Shown here piece by piece: positions 1-13,215 of a stretch of 64,000 nucleotides of DNA. The position numbers and the translations under genes are program-made. Source of the stretch: Isoperla grammatica (Eukaryota > Arthropoda > Insecta > Plecoptera > Perlodidae); assembly GCA_945910005.1 (NCBI GenBank), contig OX246740.1, forward strand, positions 57,281,221-57,345,220, read 5' to 3'. Below the pieces are notes generated by a model. That model ran no database searches. It was not told the DNA's origin and was given only the letters and a program-made list of their open reading frames with translations. How positions within the stretch are numbered: the first letter of the stretch is position 1; each line of letters begins with the position of its first letter.

Positions 1-3000
1 AAAAATTACATTTAATAAAACAAACACCACTTAAATAAAAGCTGTAGGTAAACAATGGGCTCCCGGGGCAATCATACGTTATGCAAAACTGAGAACCAAT
101 AAGAAGTGTAAAAACATTTTTAGTTTTAAGTACGAGTAGACCCTAACAAGATAAAATATTTGCAAGTGTTTAATATCAATTTTATAAGCTTGGCTTCAAC
201 TCGACGTAAGTTCAGAGGTACGAGTATGACAACATTCAAATTATCAAAAACAAAATGTTCTCTAGTTCAAAAATACTCTACAAAAAGTGTACATATACTG
301 TAGTAACCAGACATTTTCATATTAAACGTAATATGATGTGGGCCGTTTCTTACACAAAACAAGTTAAATAATTGTCTCATATGATAAGAAAGGTTCCTTC
401 AAATTGTGTAGAGTAATCGTTGCTAATATTGTATATACTAAAGACACCCTCGAGGTTTTAACGGTCCATGAATTGTTTCGATGAATCTACTACACTTTCA
501 ACATATTTGGCATGTTGATTGTTAGTCAATTATGTGTTTGCTGTTGTTCAATGAGTATTTTTGTGGCAAGATTAATGGTATCTAGTTACTTTACATTCAA
601 GAAATGCTCTTGTGTATCAAATATGAATTCAGAAATATATTTCTTCAACATTTGCCATTGTAAAAAATGTATATTTTACAACTCCTAATTGAATCAAATC
701 AGCTGCAATGCAGTGCTAAAGCAGTGGTGAATGGCCAAAACAGTCAACTGCCAAATACCTACCATAGCCACTACCAGTCCTCAAGTAAGCCTCTACTACT
801 ACTCTTATTAACCACGTTCATCCACAGACCCTTCTACAAATGCTGGCTGACATTACAACATATTGGCCCTATTAGTACTAAGAATGAGTGAATGACCCTA
901 CATGTTCTGAGTTAACATGGCAAAAATCTGGATCGATATCAATTCTTTAAATGAACTAATGTGTATGTACATTAAAGTTGCATGATTTGTAGGCCAATAT
1001 AGTGTTCTTTAAACAATTACCTATTCTATTTGCCTTGGAAGATACTGTCCAAAATCACTTACCAATAGATAAAAACATTCCTTACTAACTTGACACTGAT
1101 AGAAAAGTTAATAAACTACAATACAAAATTTTAATCTCAAGTACCATTCTGGTTAACATTTTTGCATGACATATTATTGAATTATTTTAGTAGAACAACA
1201 ACAGTTTGCACAAAGGGATTCTTGTACGATTATGACAAGGAAACTGTGTTTAAACTACATAGGGTGTATGTACAAATGTAACATTACCACATGGAACTAT
1301 TCAGCAACCTCCAGTTTCTGCTATTATAGAGTCGAGTAGCAAGTCATTTGACTAAGCAACCAGTAGCTAGGTCCCCATTCACTGTCTTGGAACTTAATTC
1401 ACTCACAATATTACGGAGAACTTTGCCGTTCTTGTAGTATCAACACTTGTTCAGTACCTTATAAAGTTAGCAAATTTAATCACATGCTGTCAATTTGACA
1501 CAATCTTTGGCAGTATGTAAATCCTAAAATATATAGCCTATACTTTAGTCACAAAGAATTAATCTTATACATTCTAGACCAGTTACGATTCCATAAGCAA
1601 TGGTCCTTGTCTTTTTCTAGTACAGTTTTGTTTTACAGGATATGGTACTATAGTAGAGAATTTGCATTAATTTAAAAATATCCTTATGTACATTTACAAG
1701 CAAACAAGCCCAATTAGCAAATCAATGATTTGTCTTTTGGTTCAGATACACAAAACATATTTTTAGCATGTGTATGGTACTGCTAAAAAAAGTACTGCAT
1801 TAACACATTATTACATACAGGTATACTTTCTATGTAATATTCATAGTATTTGCCTACAGTTTTATTGACAGTTTTTTTATTACCAGTAGACTACGATCAT
1901 GTAATGCCCCACTTAAACTAGACTTTGTAGTACTGAAGGTTATTTAGTTATTTATTTTTTGATGCCTATGAACAATTAAACCTGGATTGAGCGATATTAG
2001 TCAGTAATCACTTGACTTTTTCCATCGAGGTTAAGAGATCTAATGAGAATGGTGTGTAAGGCCACGTAGCAATGCTAGAGTATTATAGGCTGTACTCTAC
2101 ACAAGTGCACTGAATGCGATTAAATGTACATAATCTTTTAATTCATTGCAAATTCTCTATTATAATGTAGGCAAGTACTAAACTTAAAGTTACAAGTTTA
2201 CAGCCGTTATGCTATTTCGGTTGTTGTCTCTTCTGTACAAAAAGAAGCTACATGATTAATATTGACTACGTTGTACGATTGTACGTACTATGATAGCTCC
2301 TACACACTCTCATTCACAGTTTGAGGCCAAATTGTAATTTCTCGATAATGCACTGTAAGTTGATACATGTATTCCAATTTTTGTACCTGCTGCAGAAACA
2401 GTAATGAACATTGTGAATTCTTGCATGTATTTATTGGACACAATTTTAACAACTGTCTGATCCCGAATAGTTATCTAATATACAGTCTCTGTCACATTTT
2501 GCTACACAATTACAGAGGCAACACAATCCACCATTGTGGATTGTGTGTATACTACATAATATTAGCTGGCTGATTGAATAGTGTTAGGTTTTCTGTATGT
2601 ACAAGTTTTTATAGGAGTTACAGTAATGGATCAAGAATGGGAAACAGGCAAAAGTGAGCTGCATTATGCGATTTGCTCACATGGGAGATATCTGCCATCA
2701 GCACTTTGTGCTCTACTTTGAATTTAGACAATAGATTCCTGACAATTTTCATCTAAGGCCCCCAAGTTAATCATTGTTATGCTCTCTTAACAATAGAAAC
2801 CAAAGACATTTGGTCTACAAACAACTAAACAAGCGCTGTCCTACTACTACTGTAGCTATCACAATCACATCATCGGAAAATCATGAGGACAGGAAACGGT
2901 TACTGTTCAAGATTACCCCGACTTGAATTACATTCCGTACCCAAACTAAATACCGTACTCATGAAGCAAAACAGGTTGTAGATTTGAAATCTTATACTGT

Positions 3001-4007
3001 AGCCTACAAATTTTTTATTTCCAAATGCTTTTCTAGACAATTAATGTTTTATCATAATTCGTATGCCCTGTTTGGAATAATAATACTTCGGTCTTTATTC
3101 TCTTGTCTGTGAATACAAAATAACTCATGGCCACCGATCAACGATTTTGTTACAAAATAAATTCAGCACAAATAGGCTATGTTACATGTATTAGTGGAAG
3201 AAAAAAGTACATAATAATGTAACACATGCATGAGTAACATGTATTCTATGATGTTATTAATAGCCTATATTACTACTTTTGCTTATATGTATCAGTAAAG
3301 TGAGCAAAGCAGCACTTACAACAATTTGAGATGAAACTCAGTCTGTACTTCAAAAATTGTCTTCAAGTTTATGTTTTATCTTTCTTCTGTAATCTGTTCT
3401 CCGTTTAGTATTGTAGTAACTGCTAATATTGTATTTTCTTTTTGGGTTACATATTTGGGGCCCATTGTTGACTGTACATTTGGCAAAAAATATATATACT
3501 ATATATATTTATATATATATTTAGTACATGATTTATTTACAGTATATACAATAACATTTCTAGTGGATCTGCCTAAATTATAAAGGTGCAATGTTATTCA
3601 CTCCTTCACACTTAAAACTTGAAACCACATTCAACTACTATACAGTAATAATTAGTTAAATTAAATCACCAACATTGACGTCAACAAACAAGGTGACAAA
3701 GCAGACGACTCAACACTGAAAACCAGGCGTTTGTGCTAAGGATGACATCACCGGCCCAACCCCACTTGTGAACCAACTTACTATGACTTAGTATCCCACT
3801 TTAATCTTTCAATTTGGATTTTATTATCTGTATCTGGAAAGGGCCCCCCCCCCCCCCATTTTAGCTTTGTGTATGAAAGTTACTTCTTGAATAACTACGT
3901 TTTGACATTATTCTATTCCCCCCCCCCCAAGTTAAAACTCTTCTCAACTGATCTATATGTTAAAGGCAAACTCACAAGAAAACATCCAAAAATGTTCTAA
4001 TTTATGT
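1..4007. other. Non-coding stretch, no gene recognised
   Basis: No open reading frame here resembles a known protein; the longest are about 70 codons and of low complexity. The sequence is AT-rich with short (TA)n runs near 3487-3530 and two poly(C) runs (3844-3857 and 3918-3928). It lies downstream of NAA30, but a plausible NAA30 poly(A) signal sits close to its stop, so I do not assign this region as its 3' UTR. Confidence 0.5.
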
Positions 4008-4015
4008 ATCAAAAT

Positions 4016-4420
4016 TAGGGATGCACACGATAATCGATATTATCGTTCGATATTCGATATGCAATAAAATTTCGATAATCGATAATACAAATATTATCGA
4101 ATGGTCTGATTTCTAAAAAAGCGGGTTCGTAAAGCATTATTTCGTTCTTCTCGGACCTTTCTAGTATTGAAATACTCAAAAATACTGCCAAAATACTAGG
4201 CCTCGGGCCTTGTAAAATGTGATTATACTCTCAGCAGTGTCACGTCAGATGTGTCCAAGTAATGTTGCCATATCCTTAGTGCTCGATTAGGCGACATATC
4301 ACTGAAACTGTAAAAGATTACTTCAATTTTGTAAATTTATTATCGTTCGATATTATCGATCGATAATGCAGTCATCTTTTCGATTATCGATAATTTTTAT
4401 TTTATCGATGTTCATCCCTA
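4016..4420. mobile_element. hAT-type MITE (405 bp) with 8-bp target duplication
   Basis: The element begins TAGGGATG and ends CATCCCTA, with longer, imperfect inverted ends rich in ATCGATAATCGAT-like units. It is flanked on both sides by the exact 8-bp direct repeat ATCAAAAT (4008-4015 and 4421-4428). An 8-bp duplication with short TAGGGATG-like termini is the pattern of non-autonomous hAT transposons. It has no coding capacity. Two further elements with related ends lie at 13338-14057 and 60586-61733. Confidence 0.85.
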
Positions 4421-4428
4421 ATCAAAAT

Positions 4429-4972
4429 CACTAACCAAACAAAATTTTTAAAACATTTGCACAATCAATCAATATCCATCCCTATGTTCCTGTTTCCAAC
4501 TATAAAAAGGGATAGGTTGTGGGAGGTTCCCACCATTCACTTGCAATAATTTAAATTGAATATCTCAAATTGACAATTAATTTATAGAAAGAGAAATCTA
4601 TTTCATTAGCATTTTTATTAGCAATGTCATCCCCAGTTTTCCAATATGACTTTCACTTATACCATACTTGTTCTCATTCTTGGGTGGAAACAATAATTTA
4701 AAAGTACAGGGGCAAGTATTACAGTATTTATATTTTGTCAGACTTACTATACAGTATTTCGTAGTAGGCCCATCAGCGACTTTTTGAAAACAAAATTTGT
4801 TAACTTTACTACATTTTAGCCATATTACATGTTCACCTGGAAAAATATTCTAGTCTTAATTTTTAATAATTTATTCAGGTAGTAGCGGGTTTGGGACTAA
4901 AGTATTTGATTTTCATGCTTGTCTGCCGTTTCATTCCAGTGATTAGATATCCTTGAAGTCAAGAAAGCTGCT
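4429..4972. other. NAA30 3' UTR and downstream spacer
   Basis: On the minus strand this follows the NAA30 stop codon. A TTTATT (AATAAA on the minus strand) at 4870-4875 lies about 100 bases past the stop. No other coding signal is seen. Confidence 0.4.
4870..4875 (-). promoter_or_regulatory. Candidate poly(A) signal of NAA30
   Basis: AATAAA on the minus strand, about 98 bases downstream of the NAA30 stop codon at 4973. Placement fits a short 3' UTR; no transcript evidence is available. Confidence 0.4.
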
Positions 4973-7703
4973 TCATCTCAGCCAGAGTTTGAGGCGAAGC
5001 GCATCGACACCATTCAAATAATAGCGAAATAATCGCTTGTCTCGTACAAAACCTAGGTTTTCGTACAAACGCAACGCAGGTCGGTTCGTTATTTCAGTTT
5101 CTAAGACAACCTGAAAATACATTAAAAAATTAGTTATGCTATGATTAGTTTATAGTTTTGACTAAGTGTTGTTTCATCCCCCTGTACAGGCAAGTGTTCA
5201 AGTGTTCTCCAAACTAGGCACAAACTTATTGATTTTATAAAATTTATTAAAGAGCTCTTTCTTACTATTATGTGCCATTACTGAAAAAAAGTTGAATCGA
5301 AAATTGTAATTTAGTATAAATTGTAAAGTAAGAAAAACGTATCACCATTTTCAAAATTAAACCATTTTCATTGGTTCAGCAGCACAAAATTAGCAGAATA
5401 TCAAAAAAGGTATAAAATACTAGTCAACTGTTATTCCAACTGTTGTCATTCTTTTGCACGCTCTTCTCCAGCTAGTCAGAACTTAGTTTTTATTTGTGAC
5501 CAGATAAGCTAGGTAGGTACCCGTGTTCTGAGCTATGTTGTGGAGGTTTGTACTGCACTACTAACTGATCCATCATGGTATAATGTTAGCCAACATGCAT
5601 TGAAATGGCTTTTCTAGTGTCCTAGTAAGTCACAATGGAAGAGATGGACAAACAGCACATAAATTAATGTTTCTTATGAGCTGGTGACAGATTTCAGCCT
5701 CCCACCATTTGTGCACTGTAAACCAGAAAAGCCACCGAGAATAAATTAACACTAACCTCATCAGCATCATCAGCGACCATGGCTCGGATTGCTTTCAAAA
5801 CTAGGTTAGATCCTATTTTTCTTTTCCTGTACTTTTCATCCACTGCTAACATGGCAATATATCCTCGTTTGACAACCTTCCGGTGAACGTCTAGCTTGCA
5901 TACTATTGCTCCAACACACTCGTTGCCATCCATCGCCTTTGGAACAATAAACAGAGTAAGTAACAATACAATTAACTCACACTTGCCTCTACATATTAAG
6001 GTAGATCTTTTGGGTGGAGCTTTGGACAAACTTAAAGAGTTGACATTGTCATATTTGGAGCTGCTACAAAAAACACCTATTAGCCAAATCAAAATGTATA
6101 ACCCAAGGTACAATTTATAAATGCATAATTGCATTGATTTTTGTGGGAATAGCCAACTGTCTCGATAATACAGCTGGGAGCATACCCTTAATATGCTCTA
6201 ATACATATTGATAAATAGGTAAATATATTAAAAAAAAAAAAAAAAACTGGGTGTTTTAATGCAATTTATACCGGTACTTCAATTTAAAAGAAAATCAATT
6301 AAGACAACTGGCTGTCTGAGAAAATACTTTTAATTTATCAATTCATTTTTGATCAATAAGAGATGTACGTTCAGAATAATACTTGCAGGACTGCTGCCGG
6401 ACTTGGACAACGTTAATAGTGTGAATGAAAACAAAGACCCAATTAATACGTGTTTAAGAACTAAGAAAAGAGGGAACATCATACTTATTAACATCATATA
6501 ATTATATATTAATGAAGCGCTATTTAATAACAATAATAATAATATGATCCCTAGGGCCTATGTGAAATCTAATTCTCAACTGTGGATATGGTCCAAAACC
6601 TACTAAAAGCATCTTCAGCGCACCACGACTGCCACACAACTTTCTAGAAACAATGCCAACATTCCCAGTATGCTGACCCTTAAGTGCTGGCATCTCATCA
6701 TTATCATCATTTAACACATTTTACTTCCTGGAGGACTCTTGGAATATTGTTTTTATCATTTTGTTACAAATTTAGTCCATATTTTCGTAGGCGTTCCGAA
6801 ACATTTGACAAATGTGACATGTTTGTTCTTGCTAGAACCAAATCATGTATAGGCTAGCAGGTTTTGGACCTACTCTATCGAGTCTAGCATTAACACTAAT
6901 GTTAGGAGTAGGCCAAAATATAAAAACAATGCACAAGCCCTATATTTGACAGCAGTAGCTGTCCTAATACTTAAAATTAAGGAGTTATTACTTACTAAGA
7001 AACACAGTTTTGGCCAGTTATGTATGAAGTACCTATAAGTGTAAATAGAATAAGGCTCTGACAGATCTTTTTGTATGAGCCTCATTATATCTGGCATTTG
7101 AAGCTCTGATTTGTAAGAAACATATTCAACGTCAACATTCTCCTCTTCACACAAGCCTATTTCACTAGATCTACTTTCTTCTTTGGGGATATTTAAAGAG
7201 TTCGTTACGCATTTATGGTTTGGAACAAGAACAACACTAGGCTTAGGGCTAGTAGGCCTAGAGACAGCCTCAGTGGAGCCAAGAGGCCTATCGTTACCAT
7301 TGCAAATTTCACTCTTATCACATTGACTAGAACAAGGTTCGTCGGTGCTGCCATTCGATATTAGGCTTATATTGTGTTTCAGATCAACGTCGTGAGTTAA
7401 ATCTAGTCCATTCACAATACCATTTACACCAGATTCGCTTTTCAAGTGTTCTAGGCCTAGTCTTCCCTTCAGTGGTGAAGTTGATGTTATTTGTGAAGTC
7501 TTCTTTTCATGATCTTCTGTGCAACATGAATTATTTAAAGATGGCACGATGGTACGACTATACCTCTGATCACTTGTAAATATCTTGGTCTCGTCCAGAA
7601 CAAGTGTTTGCGTGCACTTTAAATTATTTTTCGAAACATTTGCCCTAATATGAGACTGTGCAACAGGCCCTTCAGGTTCCATAAGCTCGCCATTACCGTC
7701 CAT
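4973..7703 (-). CDS. NAA30: N-alpha-acetyltransferase 30 (NatC catalytic subunit), 3 exons
   Basis: Three minus-strand exons join in frame: 6996-7703 (236 codons, ends LCFL before a GTAAGT donor), 5757-5936 (60 codons, starts AMDGNECVG) and 4973-5110 (45 codons plus stop, ends LRLKLWLR), giving 341 aa, close to the human length. The first ~190 residues are low-complexity and poorly conserved, as in the family. The GNAT domain follows: [18 protein letters not shown], then [18 protein letters not shown]. Family knowledge: the catalytic subunit of cytosolic NatC, which acetylates Met-hydrophobic N termini together with NAA35 and NAA38. Odd feature: the acetyl-CoA loop reads RKRKIG (residues ~273-278) where the family has RxxGxG/A, so the first glycine is lysine. 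The start at 7703 is the first ATG of the open frame. NAA38 lies 28 kb away on the same strand. Confidence 0.93.
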
Positions 7704-8401
7704 GTTGAGTATAAGGAAGCTTAGAAATGAATATTTAATGTTGTAAAAAAACGTCGTATTTAATTAACTGTGCAAGAAAATAACCATTGTAAGCATCGGT
7801 CTTATAATACGATCTAAATCCTCCTACCAATACTAAAATCTGAAGATTCACTCCACCATCACTGATCCACCATCGTGGATTTTCTGTAGCAATGAATTGT
7901 GGGAGTGGCTTCATTTATTTCTTCAGACCTTTGTTTCGTCGTTATGGGTAACGCAAAATGATTTGAAATCAAAAATATTAATTAATTATTTTTATTATCT
8001 ATTGTAATTCAATTTTGTTGATAACGTATTGTTTTTAGAAACTTGTATTTGACATAATCGATTAGAAGATTTCGATAGGTAAGTAGTCTTTAGTATCGAT
8101 GTTGCCTCGGAGATATCGATAGGTCGAAAGAACTTTCAGCTGCTTGACCCACGGTCCATGTGAATTGATTTTGAAAACACTTGACAAGGTATTGAATAGA
8201 AAAATTAAGTATTTAAGAGTTACAGTAGAGAAATGTGCCACAAGCTGTCTTGCTAAGGATTCACACATAATTATATCATAATTAAAAATGGATAAATTAA
8301 TTGTAAATACACCGAGGTATTGTAAGCAGCGTAGACCTGTATGCTTTGAGGTTAGATTGCATAACTCTGGATACCACCAGTTCACCTCTATGTGTGCAGC
8401 C
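7704..8401. other. NAA30 upstream region
   Basis: Sequence 5' of NAA30 on the minus strand, which must contain its promoter and 5' UTR. No CpG-rich block or clear TATA element was recognised. Small ORFs crossing the region on both strands look like chance. Confidence 0.3.
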
Positions 8402-8405
8402 TTAA

Positions 8406-8747
8406 GGTCGGTGCACAATCGCCCGGTAACGATAACTGTAACGATAACGATAACGGGAATAAACTTCGATTCCATGTTAAACTACGATACGATGCACAAT
8501 CAGAGCTTCCCGTTACCGGGCCCGGTAACGGGAACAGGAAGTTCGCCAAGTTTTAACTTAACGTTACCGTTCCCGTCTGTACGTTACCGGGACCAATCAG
8601 AATCAAGCATCCACGGCCTGTTAAAAGTATTAGCAAATAGCGGAGCGTCTGCTTAACGGGCAATTGTGCATCGAATGCCTTCCCGTTACCGTTTTATCGT
8701 TATCGTTATAGTTACAGTTATCGTTACCGGGCAATTGTGCACCGACC
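8406..8747. mobile_element. TTAA-flanked inverted-repeat element, copy 1 (342 bp)
   Basis: Begins GGTCGGTGCACAATCGCCCGG and ends with the inverted counterpart CAATTGTGCACCGACC. Both arms continue as repeated GATAACG/CGTTATC units. It is flanked by TTAA at 8402-8405 and 8748-8751. The interior has no real coding region. The TTAA flanks suggest piggyBac-type mobilisation, but the termini do not match the classical piggyBac CCC/GGG ends, so the family is uncertain. Confidence 0.7.
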
Positions 8748-8752
8748 TTAAT

Positions 8753-8878
8753 GGTCGGTGCACAATAGCCCGGGAAGGAGCTTCCCGTTAGCGTTAACGT
8801 TACCGGGCAATGTTAAATTATAGCGAACTTTCCCGTTACCGTTACCGGAGCTCCTTCCCGGGCTATTGTGCATCGACC
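8753..8878. mobile_element. Short related inverted-repeat element, copy 2 (126 bp)
   Basis: Shares the GGTCGGTGCACAAT terminus and a matching inverted right end (ATTGTGCATCGACC) with its neighbours. The arms differ (AGCCCGGGAAGGAGCT, mirrored at the right). It is sandwiched between the two 342-bp copies with only TTAA-like spacers. It could fold into a long near-perfect hairpin. Confidence 0.6.
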
Positions 8879-8883
8879 TTTAA

Positions 8884-9225
8884 GGTCAGTGCACAATCGC
8901 CCGGTAACGATAACTGTAACGATAACGATAACGGGAATAAACTTCGATTCCATGTTAAACTACGATACGATGCACAATCAGAGCTTCCCGTTACCGGGCC
9001 CGGTAACGGGAACGGGAAGTTCGCCAAGTTTTAACTTAACGTTACCGTTCCCGTCTGTACGTTACCGGGACCAATCAGAATTAAGCGTCCACGGCCTGTT
9101 TAAAGTATTGGCAAATAGCCGAGCGTCTGCTTAACGGGCAATTGTGCATCGAATGCCTTCCCGTTACCGTTTTATCGTTATCGTTATAGTTACAGTTATC
9201 GTTACCGGGCAATTGTGCACCGACC
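8884..9225. mobile_element. TTAA-flanked inverted-repeat element, copy 3 (342 bp)
   Basis: Same length and orientation as the copy at 8406-8747, and almost identical by eye with only a handful of substitutions. This implies a recent duplication. It is preceded by TTTAA at 8879-8883 and followed by TTTA at 9226-9229. Confidence 0.7.
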
Positions 9226-9430
9226 TTTACATTTTGTGGCCCTCTATTCGTATTGTACATTGATAAAGAACTTCAGTGGTTAGTGGTCTACAGGTGCTGA
9301 TCTCCTAAAGGCTGCACTTGAACATTGTATAGTTTATCTCGAAGATTGTTAGAGAGTCTTGTCTCGTTGTCTTCTAGGCTAGTTTATCTCCGGGGTTCCT
9401 TTTAACTTTTCAAAATAATAGCCGTGTGCC

Positions 9431-9577
9431 AATATTCAGCGGCTAAGTAATTGCTTGCAAGCGGAATAAGCGGAGAAATTCGCCGCTGACTTTGCTTGCA
9501 AGTAATTCGTACGGCCAGCGGAAAAAGCAGATTGATTTCAGGACAGTGCTGCTGAGGGAAGTCAGCCGCTGAATATT
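9431..9577. repeat. Imperfect inverted repeat, possible MITE
   Basis: AATATTCAGCGGCT at 9431-9444 is mirrored by AGCCGCTGAATATT at 9564-9577. Additional TTGCAAGCGG-type words occur in both arms and just outside. No target duplication was identified. Confidence 0.4.
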
Positions 9578-12500
9578 TGCAAGCGGCTTATCTCTCTAGG
9601 ATAATAGCCTGGCAGAGAACCCTTTTAGTTTCCAATCAGCACCGCGATACTCAGCGAGACATTTCACTCAGCCACTGTTCTGCGGAGAAATTTGATAAAG
9701 CTGCCAATGCCTGTTTTGCCTCCTGACCCATCATACTTTCATGTCTGATGCCATCTTGCCACATATCTCGTTTTCACTAGATATGTATAAAGTTCCCCCA
9801 TCACCCTTGTACCCTAGACACAATATGAATTTTGCCGAGGGTATGTAGACTGCCTTATTTTCACTTTCTGCTTTGCTTTCTGCAGTAACTATAAAGATTG
9901 GTGACCTCAGGTGACGTCACACGTGGCGATAACATGGGACAGGTCAGGTGGAACCCATAGAACTCGTGAGCCTGTGGCCGTTTCGACCGTTCTTTTTCTG
10001 TTGTGCTACAAACGTTGGTTTGATGACACATGCAATTGATATTTCAAAACTTGAAGTGACTGGGATTTTGGAAAATTGTACACATAACCACTAGAAATTC
10101 TAAGTCACACTCACATGTACCGGTAATTAGTTAGTTTCCTCAAAGTGCAAATAAATCTTCAAATATATCCTTATCATATTTGTTTAATCAACTTGTTTCC
10201 TTCTTGTCACTACAGATTTCATCTGGCCTGAGATGAAAACCTGATCCAAGGAATCTTCACGCTTATGAGTGCCTGATCTCGGGGCAGAGATCAGCTTGGA
10301 ACCGGATCAGTGATCCGTGTGGTGAGGAGGGTAAGCAGATCAGTAGACTAGGATTTTTGTTTCTTTTTGAGTTTGTTAAAAAGAGAAAACAACAATAAAC
10401 AAATCACAGTATGTATTGCTAATAGTCATGCACTGTTGTTTTGTACCTTTAAGCATCAATTTATAATAATGATAATTGATAGTAATAATAATAATAATAA
10501 TAATAGTAGTAACAATAATAATAATAAAAATAATAATAATAATAATTACCGTACCTAGATTATCTGCTATTAAAAAACAATTACTGGAAGGGATATAAAC
10601 ATAATGTTGACATAATGTAGGCTATCAACAAAATTAAACTAATTAGGCCTACCAACTAGTATGTATTTATGTTGTGCTAGGCTATTTCAGTAACATGTTT
10701 TGGTTGCAGAATGTCATATAGTTCCCAAGTTGTAGTGATGTGGGGGCTAGAGTCACTATTTTTAGCAGTAGGCCCAATCTGAGAGGTGGCGGTAGCTTAT
10801 TTTAGAAGCAATTCATTATGTAACACGTGTCGACTGACAATATGTGAGCACACTCCCTGGCTCTGGTTCAAAATGCTTTCATGTTTGATGCTAATTATTC
10901 TAGTGATTGCAATCAAAGTGGGAAATATTCCATCATGTAGAGGTAATAATGAATATTACAGGGGTACAATACATATAAGCAAATGCTTATACTACTTGCC
11001 ATTGGATTCTTTCAGATAGCTATGAACATTTTAAAATTATCCTGAGGTTTATCATAATTTCAAAAAATTGAAATAGAGATTATTTGTTTCTTATCTTTGT
11101 TTTTAATGGATTCAACCTTTTGGCATTTACTGACCCAAGTGCTTGTGAGAATTAATGAGTAGGTACTTCCTGTAGTCTCCTGGTTTTATACATATTTCAT
11201 TTAATGTCTTATCCTATTCAAGGGAGAATAATAATAAAATGATTATGTTTCACATGGTCATGGATAATGCATAAATGAATAATGCTAATCAAGTGAAGAG
11301 GAATTAAATTTAAATGATCTTAGTTATGGCCATAAGGGGGGGGGGTGGCTTTGTGGAGCAGTTTGTTATCGACTTGTCAAGTAAATGTGCCACTACACGG
11401 CAATAGAAGTAAAGTCTTGGCAAGACTCCAGCGGCTATTTCTGAACGAAAAGGTGCTACCAGATTCTGTGTTGAGAATTGCACTGGCTAAGTTTAGAGCA
11501 GGTGGTTGGTTACTATTTGAGATTTCTTCTTACTAGTTGCCTCAAGTTCTAAGGCTTTTTACCTGTATCTCATTAATTAAATTTAATTGATTAAAATAAT
11601 TATTATATTCATTTTTAACCTGTTATGTGCATGATTTCATAGCTAGCTAGCTACATTATGAAATCTCCTAATTGGTGGCAGTTTGATATACATTGACAAA
11701 TAAAAATGTAAGTTTTGAATATTGTTTGTTTTCCACCCAACTAATTGTAAAATGGAAGGAACAATTAATTCAAAACATAATAAAAAAGAACATTTCAGTA
11801 CATTTGAAGTATGATGACAGTATGCTCGCAGTGGCTGTTGTTGATTGCAGTGTTGGCGTACTCCACACTCGTGTGTATTACCAGGCACTGAATTTTGAAC
11901 ACTAAACCACCCATTCAATTTTCACGGGACAATGATTACGGCATTTCAGCATACCATGTATATAGCTATAAGATAGTATCTCGATACTTTTCATGTTACT
12001 TACACACACGTTGTGATAGAAATAGTTGAGCACATGTGCAAGTGCTAGGCCCACCCCTCTTGGCACCGCCACCACCAGACAGACAGGTATAGGGTTCGGT
12101 CTTCTTCACATTATCATACAAGTCCACAAGCTGTCATTTCCTACACCTCATTTTAGTTGAGCTACTATGTATACTGCGTAATCAATTTGACTTTGATGTA
12201 ATTTTTAGTACCGGGTACTGTTTATTTTTTATTATATTTTTCAATTATAATTTTTCATACCAGAAAATAATACAATCAGCAATCTTTTTCTCGTTCTTGT
12301 CATTTTTCATTTCATTTCCTAGCAGTCAGTCTATATTATTTCCTTGTGTAGACTTTATTTCAGAAGCGTAAACTGACCTATTTATACATTTCTGTTGGCC
12401 TTGGGAGTTCACTCCTCAGCTGAGCCTTTTGACATATGCCCACGCGCAATGGGGGGAATGCTTTCCTATTGGTGGACTTCCAATTTCTACAACACTCTTA

Positions 12501-13065
12501 TTGGTCAAGACTCGAGACTAATTTATCTAACATTACCAAGATTCTAAAGTAGGTTGTTGGTTGTTGTACTACAGAAATCATTAGTGTATCACAAGTGCAT
12601 TCAAGAGGTCCTTTATTTTGTTTCTACTTGACTCTAGTCTGTGGAGGCATTTGTAGGTATGTACAAGTTTCTATTTGTGTATTCATTATCAGTTATCACC
12701 CATAATCTATGCAGTACATTGAATGGGATTTGTCAGGTGTTTACAACACAATAATAATAAAAAAATAATGTTAGCCATTCTAATCATTCAGCCTTACAGC
12801 CACAAATCTGGATTCATTTAGGAAAGTTTTAGGAAGATGTTTTTTTTTAAATTATCCAATTATAATTTAATTTTTTTTTAATGGCACATGAGATGTGCTA
12901 TGTTAAGTATATACAAATATGAAAAAAAGCATAAGTACAACTCAATCTGGTTTATAAATTAATATGCTCAATGATAAACACTACCAAGCGAACTACCAAG
13001 TAGTGTACGGTATGTATTCTGCACACGACCCGACAAGTGATGTATGTTATTGTTTTCTCTTTCAG
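9578..13065. other. Non-coding stretch upstream of COA6
   Basis: No recognisable gene. It holds an (AAT)n microsatellite (10482-10547), a G10 run at 11336-11345 and a short CTGATCTC...GAGATCAG hairpin at about 10273-10294. A possible non-coding first exon of COA6 ends near 12654 at a TTTGTAG/GTATGT donor-like site, which is speculative. Confidence 0.35.
10482..10547. repeat. (AAT)n microsatellite, imperfect
   Basis: Runs of AAT/AATAAT interrupted by AGT, AAC and AAAAAT units. The asparagine-rich ORF across it is a translation artefact. Confidence 0.85.
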
Positions 13066-13071
13066 GTCGCA

Positions 13072-13215
13072 ATGTCATTCCCCACAAAAGCCGAGCGTCA
13101 ATCGTGCTGGGACTCGCGAGACCGATACTGGGAGTGTCTGGACACGAACCCGGCTAGTCAAGAGATTTGCACCAAGCTGCGCCAACTCTACGAGACATCT
13201 TGTCCGTCGCAGTGG
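13072..13215 (+). CDS. COA6: COA6, coding exon 1 (cytochrome c oxidase assembly factor 6)
   Basis: Codons 1-48. The exon follows a TCTTTCAG acceptor ending at 13065; the ATG is at 13072, and the GTGAGT donor starts at 13216 right after ...CPSQW. It carries the twin cysteine motifs of the family: C12-x9-C22 and C33-x10-C44. With exon 2 (25958-26041) the protein is 75 aa, the usual small size. Family knowledge: an intermembrane-space CHCH protein assisting copper delivery to COX2 during complex IV assembly. An ORF extending upstream in the same frame crosses the acceptor and is not part of the protein. The 12.7 kb intron that follows contains two other genes. Confidence 0.9.

Noticed and set aside
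8288..9134. ORFs of 74-122 codons in the 8.3-9.1 kb region
   Set aside because: They run through the duplicated inverted-repeat elements and repeat the same peptide; no family resemblance.
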